From an uncultured Clostridia bacterium (GTDB taxonomy: Bacteria > Bacillota > Clostridia > Christensenellales > Borkfalkiaceae): a stretch of 16,205 bases of DNA. This document shows positions 1 through 6,832 of the stretch, piece after piece. Location of the stretch: positions 1 through 16,205 of the forward strand of contig CALVXL010000007.1 of assembly GCA_944369635.1 (NCBI GenBank), written 5' to 3'. Under the pieces are notes generated by a model. It worked only from the letters and a program-made list of their open reading frames with translations. It was not told the DNA's origin and ran no database searches. Numbering within the stretch: the first letter of the stretch is position 1; each line of letters begins with the position of its first letter. A program made the translations under genes and the position numbers.

Positions 1-470
1 ATTCCCGTCTGCGCGTTGGGATTCGCCAGCACGACGAGTTTATTTTTGTTGAAATAACTCGACGCGTCGATTTTGAACTCCGCCGTCAAAGGCAAAATTT
101 CCTTTTTTACGCCGAACATATCGGCAAAAACTTTATAAAATCCGTACGTTACATCGGGAAAACATGCGCCGTTTTGCCCGAATGCGCGGAAAGAAAACGC
201 CAGAATTTCGTCCGATCCGTTGCCGACAACGACGTTTTTTTCGCTTACGCCGTAATTTTTTGCAATCGCCGCAATCAGCGTTTTGCTGTCGGGATCGGAA
301 TAAAGCCGCAGATTTTTCACCTCCGCTTCCGTGATCGCTTTAATGGCGCGTTCGCTCGGGTAATACGGGTTTTCGTTTGTGTTTAATTTGATGTACCGCT
401 TATCCTGCGGTTGCTCGCCCGGAACATATGCCGCGAGTTTTTGAAGATCGGGCGCTAAAAATTCACTCAT
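1..470 (-). CDS. hisC: Histidinol-phosphate aminotransferase, N-terminal part (runs off left edge)
   Basis: The gene starts with ATG at 470-468 and runs leftward out of the window after about 156 codons. The visible product begins MSEFLAPDLQKLAAYVPGEQ and contains the NTNENPYYPS substrate-binding segment, the VVVGNGSDEI segment that precedes the PLP site, and the ANPNAQTG motif, in the order usual for HisC. Fold-type I PLP enzymes of this family transfer an amino group from glutamate to imidazole-acetol phosphate, giving histidinol phosphate (EC 2.6.1.9). The PLP lysine lies beyond the edge. The start overlaps the hisD stop by 8 bp (ATGAGTGA), with a GAGG ribosome binding site inside hisD, so the two are translationally coupled. 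Position after hisD in a his operon supports HisC over other class I aminotransferases. Confidence 0.93.
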   Translation of the reverse strand, partial: MSEFLAPDLQKLAAYVPGEQPQDKRYIKLNTNENPYYPSERAIKAITEAEVKNLRLYSDPDSKTLIAAIAKNYGVSEKNVVVGNGSDEILAFSFRAFGQNGACFPDVTYGFYKVFADMFGVKKEILPLTAEFKIDASSYFNKNKLVVLANPNAQTG

Positions 471-1740
471 TTTCACACCTCTTCGCAACGCTTCGGGCGT
501 GCGCGCTCAAACCTTCCGATTCGGCAAACCTTTCGATATCCGCCGCGGCGGCTTTAAGCGAAGCGTCGTCATAATAAATGTATTGCGTGGACTTTACGAA
601 ATCGTGCACGCCGAGCGCCGAAGCAAAGCGCGCCGTGCCGCCCGTAGGCAAGGTGTGGTTTGCCCCCGCGTAATAGTCTCCCACCGCTTCGGGCGTGCCG
701 TAACCTAAAAACACCGAGCCCGCGTTATGGATGTCTTTCATGTATTCGAAGGGCTCCTGCACGCAAAGTTCCAGATGCTCGGGCGCGAGAAAATCGGAAA
801 GTGCAGCCGCTTCTTTTAACGACTTTACGATGATAATTTTGCCGTTATTTTCCAAAGAGGCGCGCGCGATCTCCTTGCGCGGAAGCGTTTCAAGCTGTTT
901 TTCCAGCTCTTCGGAAACCGCATCGGCAAGGGGTTTATCGTCCGTGATCAGAACGGCGGTGGCGAGTTTATCGTGCTCCGCCTGCGAAAGCATGTCCGCC
1001 GCGACGTTTTCCGCCTTGGCAAATTTATCCGCGATGACGAGAATTTCGCTCGGTCCCGCAACCATATCGATACCGCAGACTCCGAAAACAAGCCGTTTCG
1101 CCGTGGCGACGAATATATTGCCGGGGCCGGTGATCTTATCGGCTTTCGGCACGCTTTCCGTGCCGTAAGCGAGCGCGGCGATCGCCTGCGCGCCGCCGAC
1201 TTTATAAATTTCGTCCACGCCCGCGATCTTCGCCGCGGCAAGGACTTCCGCTTTGACGCCCCCCTTTTTATCGGGCGGCGTTACCATAACCACCTTTTTT
1301 ACCCCCGCGACCTTTGCGGGAACGGCGTTCATCAAAACGGTGGAAGGATATGCCGCCGTGCCGCCCGGAACGTAAATTCCCGCGCAAGCGACGGGCGTGA
1401 ACTTCTGCCCCAAAACGATTCCGTTTTCCCTGATTTCAAACCCTTTCGGATACTGTTGTTCGTGAAAACGCGCGATGTTTTTCGCCGAAGCGATCAAAAT
1501 GCGAAGATACTCTTCGTCCACCGAGCGATACGCCGCATTCATCTCTTCTTCGCTCACTTTCAGCGAAGAAAGCTGCACGCCGTCGAACTGCAACGTCAGT
1601 TTTTTCAAGGCGGCGTCGCCGCCCGTTTTTACTTCTTCGAGTATTTTTTTCACACTATCCTCGGCAAAAGACAGATCGCTCTGTCGACGGGACAATATAT
1701 TTTCTTTCAGCGCTTCGCTGTATATTATCGGACGGATCAT
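463..1740 (-). CDS. hisD: Histidinol dehydrogenase
   Basis: The 425-residue product is full length for HisD, the zinc enzyme that oxidises histidinol to histidine in two NAD-dependent steps (EC 1.1.1.23). Zinc ligands by comparison with the E. coli enzyme are Gln253 and His256 (LSQAEHDKLA), Asp355 (VGDYYAG) and His414 (EGLSAHAR). The catalytic Glu321-His322 pair is in LAPEHLEL. The GPGNIFVATAKR signature is at 205-216 and the GGTARFASALGVHDF segment at 367-381. The ATG at 1740-1738 overlaps the hisG stop (ATGA) and has AGGAG just upstream inside hisG. The stop lies inside the start of hisC. All expected key residues are present, so I regard it as functional. Confidence 0.98.
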   Translation of the reverse strand: MIRPIIYSEALKENILSRRQSDLSFAEDSVKKILEEVKTGGDAALKKLTLQFDGVQLSSLKVSEEEMNAAYRSVDEEYLRILIASAKNIARFHEQQYPKGFEIRENGIVLGQKFTPVACAGIYVPGGTAAYPSTVLMNAVPAKVAGVKKVVMVTPPDKKGGVKAEVLAAAKIAGVDEIYKVGGAQAIAALAYGTESVPKADKITGPGNIFVATAKRLVFGVCGIDMVAGPSEILVIADKFAKAENVAADMLSQAEHDKLATAVLITDDKPLADAVSEELEKQLETLPRKEIARASLENNGKIIIVKSLKEAAALSDFLAPEHLELCVQEPFEYMKDIHNAGSVFLGYGTPEAVGDYYAGANHTLPTGGTARFASALGVHDFVKSTQYIYYDDASLKAAAADIERFAESEGLSAHARSVAKRCENE

Positions 1741-2354
1741 TCTTTCTCCTTTAATTTTTCCGCCAATGCGCGGATCTCTGCATTTTTGAATTTATATGCG
1801 GACTTGTTGACGATGAGCCGCGTGCTGATGGGATAAATGGTTTCGTAAACCTTGAGATCGTTTTCTTTCAGCGTACTGCCCGTTTCCACGATATCGACGA
1901 TGACGTCGGAAATACCTAAAATAGGCGCAAGTTCGATCGAGCCGTTGAGCTTGATGATCTCCACGTCCCTGCCCGTTTCGGCATAATAGTTGCGCGCGGT
2001 ATGTTCGAATTTCGTGGCCACGCGTATGGGGCGGAACGGATCTTCCTTATAATCGTTTTTCGCCGCCACGCACATACGGCACTTACCCATATCGAGATCT
2101 AAAAGTTCGTAAACGTCGGGCTCGTTTTCCACCAGGATATCCTTGCCCGCCACGCCGACGTCAGCCGCGCCGAGTTCCACGTATTTCGCCACGTCCGAAG
2201 GCTTTACCCAAAAATAACTGACCCCGCGCTTTTCATCGGTAAAAATAAGTTTGCGCATTTCGGGAGAATATTCGTCGCAGGCGTACCCGGCTTTACAAAG
2301 CCTTGCGTAAACTTTTTCGCCCAGCCTGCCTTTCGGCAACGCAATGTTGATCAT
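1737..2354 (-). CDS. hisG: ATP phosphoribosyltransferase, short form (catalytic subunit)
   Basis: HisG catalyses the first and committed step of histidine synthesis, joining ATP and PRPP to give phosphoribosyl-ATP (EC 2.4.2.17). The product has 205 residues, the length of the short HisG_S form, which lacks the C-terminal allosteric domain and depends on HisZ. The N terminus INIALPKGRLGEKV and the PRPP-binding segment VDIVETGSTLKEN (153-165) are characteristic; GAADVGVAGKDIL is at 62-74. hisZ lies immediately upstream with a 4-bp overlap, and hisD follows with another 4-bp overlap. The subunits should be made together and assemble into the HisG/HisZ hetero-octamer known for this type. Feedback inhibition by histidine would act through HisZ. 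Confidence 0.97.
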   Translation of the reverse strand: MINIALPKGRLGEKVYARLCKAGYACDEYSPEMRKLIFTDEKRGVSYFWVKPSDVAKYVELGAADVGVAGKDILVENEPDVYELLDLDMGKCRMCVAAKNDYKEDPFRPIRVATKFEHTARNYYAETGRDVEIIKLNGSIELAPILGISDVIVDIVETGSTLKENDLKVYETIYPISTRLIVNKSAYKFKNAEIRALAEKLKEKE

Positions 2355-3436
2355 TTTACGTACTCCGCCTCCTTAAAATCTTCGTTTTCGCAGCTTTTCG
2401 CAAGTTTTACGCTCTTACCCGCCGCGCTGAGTTCCTCCGCTCTTAAAAGAGCCGCGGCGACGTTATCGTCGTTATAAATCAGCAAAACATCCGTTTTGTC
2501 TATACTTTCTTTCAGAAAAGCACAGGCTTCTCCGAGATAGAGCGCAAACCCGATCGCATCCGCTTTTTTACCGAATTTTTCGGCAAGTTTATCATATCTT
2601 CCGCCGCTTAAAACCGCTTTAGGAACGCTCTCGACATAGCCGCTGAACGTGATGCCGTTATAATAGTCCGCCGCGTTGGCAATGGAAAAATCGATGTTCA
2701 CGCGATCGGCGTAACCGAGCTTTTCCAACACCGAAACCAAGGCTTTCAGCTCTTTCACCGCCTTCCGCATTTCGGCGTTGACGGAAAGTTTTTCCGCTTT
2801 TACAAGCGCGTGTAACGGCGAACCGTCCAACTTTGTAACCGATTTGAAAATATCGCGCTTTTTATTATCGAGTCCGATTTCTTCGGCATATTTTAAAAAA
2901 TCATGTACATTTTTCTCTTTCAGATAGCCGAAAAGTGCGTTTTTCTGCTCCGCATTCAATGCAAAATCGTCCAAAAGCGCATTGATATACCCCATATGCG
3001 ATAAGTCGAGAACATAATTTTGACCGACAGCCGCAAGGGTCTTCAATATGAGAACGACAACCTCCGCCTCCGTAGTTTTATCTACGTCGCCGATCACTTC
3101 CACGCCGATTTGCGAAACTTCCTTAAACGTTTTGCTGCCGCGCTCCGGACGATAAACCTTTTCGTTATAAAAAAGCTTTTCCGTTCTGCCGTAGGTGGCT
3201 TTCGTGTTTTTGACGACGGAAAGCGTAACGTCCGGCCGAAGCGCCATTAACCGACCGTCCATTCCGCTGAACGTTACGATATTCTGGCTGATGAGAAAAT
3301 CCTTATTATCCATATAAGTCGAATATTCTTCAAAGGCGCTCATCTTATATTCTTTGTATCCGCGGTCGGTATAAAGGCAGGAAAGTTCCGCCGCGATGCG
3401 CTCTTCCGCGCGAAGTTTTGTTAAATCGCAACGCAT
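2351..3436 (-). CDS. hisZ: ATP phosphoribosyltransferase regulatory subunit (histidyl-tRNA synthetase-like)
   Basis: The 361-residue protein has the class II aminoacyl-tRNA synthetase fold of HisZ. RPDVTLSVVKNTKA (67-80) and LFYNEKVYRPERG (88-100) correspond to the motif 2 region, and VLSGGRYDKLAEKFG (275-289) followed by AIGFAL (294-299) to the motif 3 region. Only about 50 residues follow position 312, too few for a full HisRS anticodon-binding domain, which argues for HisZ over a real HisRS. The gene sits directly before the short-form hisG, its obligate partner. Family knowledge says HisZ activates HisG_S and carries histidine feedback inhibition. It starts 3 bp after the stop of the upstream regulator gene. 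Confidence 0.95.
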   Translation of the reverse strand: MRCDLTKLRAEERIAAELSCLYTDRGYKEYKMSAFEEYSTYMDNKDFLISQNIVTFSGMDGRLMALRPDVTLSVVKNTKATYGRTEKLFYNEKVYRPERGSKTFKEVSQIGVEVIGDVDKTTEAEVVVLILKTLAAVGQNYVLDLSHMGYINALLDDFALNAEQKNALFGYLKEKNVHDFLKYAEEIGLDNKKRDIFKSVTKLDGSPLHALVKAEKLSVNAEMRKAVKELKALVSVLEKLGYADRVNIDFSIANAADYYNGITFSGYVESVPKAVLSGGRYDKLAEKFGKKADAIGFALYLGEACAFLKESIDKTDVLLIYNDDNVAAALLRAEELSAAGKSVKLAKSCENEDFKEAEYVK

Positions 3437-3439
3437 CGT

Positions 3440-3730
3440 TTATTCCCCCTTGTCCGCCGCGATAAATTTTTTATATCCGCCGCTGCCGTGATTGATGCAC
3501 CGTGAAACGCGGCTGAGCGTTGCGGAACTTAAATCGGTTTCTTCGATGATGGCATTATAGGTATACCCTTCCAAAAACAATTTAGCCGCAAATGCCCGCT
3601 GCGCCATCTGCTCGATTTCCGTGTAAGTACAAAGATCTGCAAAAAGCATAGCGCAATCTTCTTTGGTCTTTAACCGCAGGACGATTTGATATAATTCGTC
3701 GATTCGGTCAGTTAAGTCCCTTTTTTCCAT
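3440..3730 (-). CDS. TrpR-related transcriptional regulator, YerC/YecD family (candidate HisR)
   Basis: A 96-residue protein starting MEKRDLTDRIDELYQIVLRL. Residues 55-80 (GYTYNAIIEETDLSSATLSR and what follows) form a TrpR-like helix-turn-helix, and the whole length matches the small YerC/YecD family of TrpR-related proteins. I chose the ATG at 3730-3728 because AGGAAAG lies 7-8 bases upstream; a longer open frame to 3802 would pass through the -10 box and its extra 24 residues look non-coding. The gene is first in the his operon, 3 bp ahead of hisZ. As I recall, comparative genomics has proposed that this family represses histidine genes in Gram-positive bacteria under the name HisR. Its placement and the palindrome in its own promoter fit that, with histidine as a possible corepressor (inference). 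Confidence 0.85.
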   Translation of the reverse strand: MEKRDLTDRIDELYQIVLRLKTKEDCAMLFADLCTYTEIEQMAQRAFAAKLFLEGYTYNAIIEETDLSSATLSRVSRCINHGSGGYKKFIAADKGE

Positions 3731-3760
3731 AATCACTTTCCTTTTTGATTTTATATTCTT

Positions 3761-3789
3761 ATTATACTTTATCGCAGTAAAGAAGTAAA
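3761..3789 (-). promoter_or_regulatory. Promoter of the yerC-like/his operon
   Basis: Minus-strand -35 TTTACT (3789-3784), 17-bp spacer, and a perfect -10 TATAAT (3766-3761). The predicted start near 3754 gives a leader of about 24 nt to the ATG at 3730, too short for a T-box or attenuator. Control is therefore expected at initiation. Hexamers and spacing are read directly; activity is inferred. Confidence 0.75.
3767..3782. promoter_or_regulatory. Candidate operator palindrome inside the his promoter spacer
   Basis: On the plus strand CTTTATCGCAGTAAAG is a 5-6-5 inverted repeat that fills the -35/-10 spacer of the his promoter almost exactly. A repressor bound here would block RNA polymerase. 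The half-site AGTAAAG is repeated directly 8 bp away (3776-3782 and 3784-3790), the second copy covering the -35. A further perfect 9-bp inverted pair (3781-3789 and 3814-3822) brackets the upstream side. The obvious candidate binder is the TrpR-like protein encoded just downstream. Confidence 0.5.
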
Positions 3790-4204
3790 GCGTTTTGAAC
3801 AAACTTTTTTTATTTTACTTCTCATAAACTGAAAATCTTTTAAATATAATTTGGAATCCGACGCGCCGAATTTTATAAACTTGCCGACGAAAAAAAGCTT
3901 TTTCGGCGCGTTCAGATAGAATTTTTCTCTACGCCCGATTTACGTCGTATAAGCGGCGAGCGTCGTTTCAATTTGGATATAATATTAAAAACGATACTGT
4001 TTTGATTGTTTTTATGCTCATTCGTGCAAATTTACGTTAATTTATTTTACTTTTTACAATTTATTTACTTAAGTTAAATAATTTACTATAGTTTATTTTA
4101 TGATATATTAAGCGTTATTTTATACTTTCAGGCGGAATTTCGGCACATATGAACAATTTATCATTTGAAAAACCGCACATTTCTGAATTCCGTTTGCTTT
4201 GCAT
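3790..4204. other. AT-rich intergenic region between the his promoter and the hisK terminator
   Basis: No convincing gene is seen on either strand. The stretch is strongly AT-rich, especially 4000-4130. Two structures stand out. One is a perfect 10-bp inverted repeat with arms at 3861-3870 (ACGCGCCGAA) and 3902-3911. The other is a tighter hairpin nested in it (CGAAAAA 3888-3894 with TTTTTCG 3899-3905). These share bases, so they are alternatives on the same strand. There is also a short palindrome ACTTAAGT at 4067-4074. I cannot assign a function to the region. Confidence 0.6.
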
Positions 4205-4234
4205 AAAAAAAAGACGTTTCAAAACGCCTTTTTT
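4205..4234. terminator. Rho-independent terminator behind hisK
   Basis: Stem GACGTT (4213-4218) with AACGCC (4223-4228), including one G-T pair, flanked by eight A on the left and six T on the right. Reading leftward it gives a stem followed by a U tract six bases after the hisK stop; it could also work in the other direction. Confidence 0.8.
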
Positions 4235-4240
4235 CATTTT

Positions 4241-5032
4241 TCACAGTTCATCCTTTTCGGCAATTCCGTTTCTGAAAAAATAATTGCTCATTCCCTTTTT
4301 CCTTAAAAACTCTTTTACCTTATCTTCCTTTTCGTAAAACCTTTTCAAATCGTGCGCGTCGCTTCCGTATGTAAACTTTTTGCCGCCCAGATCGATATAC
4401 CTTTCCGCAACGTCTTTATCAGGCAAAAATTCCGTTTCTGATTTTGTAGATGTGTTTAATTCCAGAAACACATCGCGGCGAATTATTTCTTTTAATATCT
4501 CATCAAACAAATCGGCGAATTCGCAATAAGGCATTTTTTTATCTTCATAATGAGAATATCGCGCCGCATAGCCGATGTGTCCGATGATCTGATACGGATA
4601 ATCGGCGCTAACGCTTTCCAAAACCTTTTTCAGATACAAACCGTAAGCCTCACGCTTACTGAGATCTTTACAATACTCGTCGTAATAGCAATCATGTTTT
4701 CCTACGAGGTGCACGCTGTTGATAACGTAATCGAATTTATATCTTTCGATCAATTCTCTATAATGCTCTACCGCTCGTTTATCATAGCCGAATTCAATGC
4801 CGAATAAAATTTCAATTTGCCCTTCATATTTTTTCCTTAGCCTTTCAATCTCCGCGCGGTACGCGTCAATATCCGACAGCGGAGTGTCGTCTCCGTTCAC
4901 ATAACAATCGTAATCATAATGTTCGCTGAAACCGATCCTTTTTTTCCCGGTCTCAATCGCTTTCTTTACGTAATTTTCGGTTTTTTCCCTTCCGTCGTGA
5001 GAAAAATACGTGTGGATATGCAAATCAGTCAT
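4241..5032 (-). CDS. hisK: Histidinol-phosphatase, PHP family
   Basis: The 263-residue protein is a PHP-domain phosphoesterase of the HisK/HisJ type, which removes phosphate from histidinol phosphate (EC 3.1.3.15). Metal-site motifs appear in order: LHIHTYFSHDG (His5, His7, His12, Asp13), GFSEHYD (Glu37, His38), FGIEFGYD (Glu80), INSVHL (His108), IGHIGYAARY (His152), and YGSDAH (Asp225, His227). These should bind the usual trinuclear metal centre. I chose the ATG at 5032-5030 because AGAGGTGAT, a good anti-16S match, precedes it and the HIHT motif starts at residue 5; the frame stays open to 5221 but that part has no family match. It lies 510 bp upstream of the his operon on the same strand with its own promoter and terminator, so it is a separate unit of the same pathway. 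Confidence 0.9.
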   Translation of the reverse strand: MTDLHIHTYFSHDGREKTENYVKKAIETGKKRIGFSEHYDYDCYVNGDDTPLSDIDAYRAEIERLRKKYEGQIEILFGIEFGYDKRAVEHYRELIERYKFDYVINSVHLVGKHDCYYDEYCKDLSKREAYGLYLKKVLESVSADYPYQIIGHIGYAARYSHYEDKKMPYCEFADLFDEILKEIIRRDVFLELNTSTKSETEFLPDKDVAERYIDLGGKKFTYGSDAHDLKRFYEKEDKVKEFLRKKGMSNYFFRNGIAEKDEL

Positions 5033-5053
5033 GATTAAATCACCTCTGTTAAT

Positions 5054-5082
5054 ATTATACCAACGCCAACGCTGGAACGCAA
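5054..5082 (-). promoter_or_regulatory. Promoter of hisK
   Basis: Minus-strand -10 TATAAT at 5059-5054, preceded by TGG (an extended -10), with a weak -35 TTGCGT at 5082-5077 and a 17-bp spacer. The predicted start near 5047 gives a leader of about 15 nt that consists almost only of the ribosome binding site. This supports the start codon at 5032 rather than an upstream one. Confidence 0.65.
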
Positions 5083-5292
5083 GAAAATCAGCTTGAAAAT
5101 ATGAGTTTTCCCCTTTAATAAAAACATTAATTATGGATCCTGTTTTTCGCCGTCTCTTAAAAATCGAAAACGCTTGCCCGCTTGTTTCAAAAAACGCAAA
5201 ATGACATTGTTTTGAAAACATAACCTTTCTTTTCCGTAATGTTATGAAGAGCGATCATCATAACCGCCATTTCTTAAAATCATCTGCCCTAT
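5083..5292. other. Intergenic region upstream of hisK
   Basis: No gene is supported here. An open frame continuing that of hisK up to 5221 is interrupted in function by the hisK promoter and lacks a ribosome binding site. Two small palindromes are present: TGTTTTGAAAACA at 5208-5220, and GTTATGA (5241-5247) facing TCATAAC (5258-5264) across 10 bp. Either could be a protein-binding site; neither can be assigned. Confidence 0.5.
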
Positions 5293-5324
5293 AAAAAAGG
5301 TTCCGTGCGCAGCGGAACCTTTTT
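5293..5324. terminator. Rho-independent terminator behind melA
   Basis: GGTTCCG (5299-5305) pairs with CGGAACC (5313-5319) around a 7-nt loop, with six A on the left and five T on the right extending the stem. Reading leftward it would end melA transcripts about 120 nt after the stop codon. It is symmetric enough to act in both directions. Confidence 0.88.
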
Positions 5325-5366
5325 ACGTTTGATTATCTTCAACAATAAAATATGTTAAAGCGTTAT

Positions 5367-5428
5367 GCCTGTAAGACACAAAGTCTGTTAAGAAAAAAGC
5401 GTTTTCTTAAGAAGCCAAACTTACAGGC
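5367..5428. repeat. Nested inverted-repeat element in the melA 3' untranslated region
   Basis: An outer perfect 9-bp stem, GCCTGTAAG (5367-5375) with CTTACAGGC (5420-5428), encloses a second perfect 9-bp stem, TTAAGAAAA (5388-5396) with TTTTCTTAA (5402-5410) and a 5-nt loop. A short AGAC/GTCT hairpin lies in the left internal loop. No U tract follows on either strand, so it is not a simple terminator. It sits between the melA stop and the melA terminator and would be part of that mRNA. It may be an RNA structure or a small dispersed repeat; it does not match an integron attC core. Confidence 0.6.
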
Positions 5429-5444
5429 TGCAAATTTGTCCGCC

Positions 5445-6755
5445 TCAATCGTATTTCGGCAACCAATCTTTGTGCGCTTCAAAAAGATCGTCGCAAAGAC
5501 TTTTGATGTCGTCGAGCGAAAGTTCTGCCGCGGTGTGCGGATCGAGATACGCAGCCATATAGACCAGTTCTTTTTTACGGCGCCGAGCCGCTTCGATAGT
5601 CATATTCTGCACATTGATGTTGGTTCTGTTCAGCGCCGCGCACTGTTCGGGCAACGCGCCGACATAACACGGATTTACGCCGTTGCCGTCGATGAGACAC
5701 GGCACTTCCACACAAGCGTCCTGCGGCAGATTGGTGATCAGCCCTTTATTGAGTACGTTCCCGTGAATTCTGTACGCAGAATCGTTGATATAGGCATTGA
5801 TGATCGGCATACCGAATTCTTTACTAAAACTATGTTCAACGCTATCCGAAGTGACTTTTTTGCGAAGCTCTTTCCATTCCTCGATTTGTCTTACGCATCT
5901 TCTCGGATATTCGTCGAGGGGAATTTTAAAACGCTCGATCAGTTCGGGATAATTTTTTTTGATATAGTAAGGATTATATTCCGCGGTATGCTCGCTCGAT
6001 TCGGTGTTATAATAACCGAAACGGTGCATAATGTCGTGCCGAACCAAATCCCATGCCATTTTTTCGGCGTATTCGCCGCTTAAAGAACGACTTTTGATTT
6101 CGGGATACAGATCTTTATTATTTTTATCTTCAATTTTTAAAAGCCATGCCTGATGATTGATGCCCGCGATCTCCCACTTGCAATTTCCGACATATTCGTC
6201 CATTCCGAGCGATTCGAGCAAGCCCTTGGTGCAAACCTGTACGCTGTGGCACAATCCGACGGCGCGCAAATTCAGATACCGCAACATATATCCCGTGAGC
6301 ATGCACATCGGATTTGTATAGTTGAGAAAAAGCGCATTCGGACAGACTTTATGAATATCTTCGGCAAAATCTTCCAGAACGGGAATGGTTCTGAGCGCGC
6401 GGAAAATCCCGCCGATTCCCAACGTATCGGCAATCGTCTGGCGAAGCCCGTATTTTTTCGGAACTTCAAAATCGGTTACCGTACACGGCTCATATCCGCC
6501 GACCTGAATTGCGTTGATTACGATGTCCGCACCTTGAAGCGCTTCGATTCTGTCGGTGTATGCTTTTATCTTCGCCTTGCCGTTATACTTTTTGTTAATG
6601 TTCTCTAACATCAGTCGGGAATCTTCTAATCTTTCTTTATCGATATCGAAAAGAGCAATATCAAATTCGCCGAGTGCAGGAGTCAAAATACAATCTCCCA
6701 ACACATTTTTTGCGAAAACCGTGCTACCTGCGCCCATAAAAGTTACCTTGAACAT
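5445..6755 (-). CDS. melA: Alpha-galactosidase, glycoside hydrolase family 4
   Basis: A 436-residue GH4 enzyme. It has an N-terminal NAD-binding Rossmann motif (FMGAGSTVFAKNVLGD, 6-21), NYTNPM (145-150), GLCHSVQ (167-173) and GINHQAW (198-204). Cys169 and His201 correspond to the manganese ligands of the family, and Asn148 lies in the conserved NYTNP. GH4 enzymes use bound NAD and a divalent metal in an oxidation-elimination mechanism. The close resemblance of the first 40 residues to Bacillus MelA and the LGIGGIFRALRTIP segment point to an alpha-galactosidase acting on melibiose or raffinose-type sugars, though an alpha-glucosidase or alpha-galacturonidase is not excluded. I prefer the ATG at 6755 to the one at 6764: AGGAG lies 9 bases before 6755 but abuts 6764. 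No signal peptide, so cytoplasmic. A divergent AraC regulator lies next to it; no transporter is in the window. Confidence 0.88.
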   Translation of the reverse strand: MFKVTFMGAGSTVFAKNVLGDCILTPALGEFDIALFDIDKERLEDSRLMLENINKKYNGKAKIKAYTDRIEALQGADIVINAIQVGGYEPCTVTDFEVPKKYGLRQTIADTLGIGGIFRALRTIPVLEDFAEDIHKVCPNALFLNYTNPMCMLTGYMLRYLNLRAVGLCHSVQVCTKGLLESLGMDEYVGNCKWEIAGINHQAWLLKIEDKNNKDLYPEIKSRSLSGEYAEKMAWDLVRHDIMHRFGYYNTESSEHTAEYNPYYIKKNYPELIERFKIPLDEYPRRCVRQIEEWKELRKKVTSDSVEHSFSKEFGMPIINAYINDSAYRIHGNVLNKGLITNLPQDACVEVPCLIDGNGVNPCYVGALPEQCAALNRTNINVQNMTIEAARRRKKELVYMAAYLDPHTAAELSLDDIKSLCDDLFEAHKDWLPKYD

Positions 6756-6792
6756 AGCTTTCATCTCCTGAATTTTAAATTTTTATATTTTT

Positions 6793-6821
6793 ATTGTAAC
6801 ATGTCAGAATTTGTGATACAA
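6793..6821 (-). promoter_or_regulatory. Promoter of melA
   Basis: Minus-strand -10 TACAAT (6798-6793) preceded by TGT (extended -10), 17-bp spacer, -35 TTGTAT (6821-6816). The -35 lies inside the palindrome at 6817-6832. The predicted leader to the ATG at 6755 is about 31 nt. Confidence 0.55.
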
Positions 6822-6822
6822 T
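6794..6822 (+). promoter_or_regulatory. Promoter of the AraC-family regulator gene
   Basis: Plus-strand -35 TTGTAA (6794-6799), 17-bp spacer, -10 TACAAT (6817-6822) preceded by TGA (extended -10). It uses the same two hexamer positions as the melA promoter in the opposite orientation, so both could not be occupied at once. The region is AT-rich, so one of the two may be fortuitous. Confidence 0.5.
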
Positions 6823-6832
6823 AAGTATTGTA
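6817..6832. promoter_or_regulatory. Palindrome in the melA/araC-family intergenic region, candidate operator
   Basis: TACAATA and TATTGTA form a perfect 7-bp inverted repeat around AG. A second TATTGTAA is at 6792-6799, 34 bp from the copy at 6826-6833. The palindrome covers the melA -35 and the -10 of the regulator gene. It is a plausible binding site for the AraC-type protein or a catabolite regulator; the binder is not known. Confidence 0.4.

Noticed and set aside
973..1836. Long plus-strand open frame opposite hisD and hisG
   Set aside because: It is antisense to two clearly recognisable enzymes and has no ribosome binding site or family features.
3731..3760. T-box or attenuator leader for the his operon
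   Set aside because: The predicted leader is only about 24 nt, too short for such an element.
3731..3802. Longer start for the yerC-like gene
   Set aside because: The extra residues overlap the -10 box and operator-like palindrome; the ATG at 3730 has AGGAAAG at good spacing and gives the normal family length.
5033..5221. N-terminal extension of the hisK frame to an ATG at 5221
   Set aside because: It runs through the hisK promoter, has no ribosome binding site or family match, and the internal ATG at 5032 has a strong AGAGGTGAT.
5367..5428. Integron attC site or terminator
   Set aside because: The outer ends lack the AAC/GTT core of attC sites, no integrase or cassette is nearby, and no U tract follows the stems.
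5352..6083. Plus-strand open frame of 243 codons opposite melA
   Set aside because: It is antisense to melA, starts inside the hairpin-rich 3' region, and has no recognisable domain.
6756..6764. Upstream ATG of melA at 6764
   Set aside because: AGGAG directly abuts this ATG with no spacer, whereas it lies 9 bases before the ATG at 6755.
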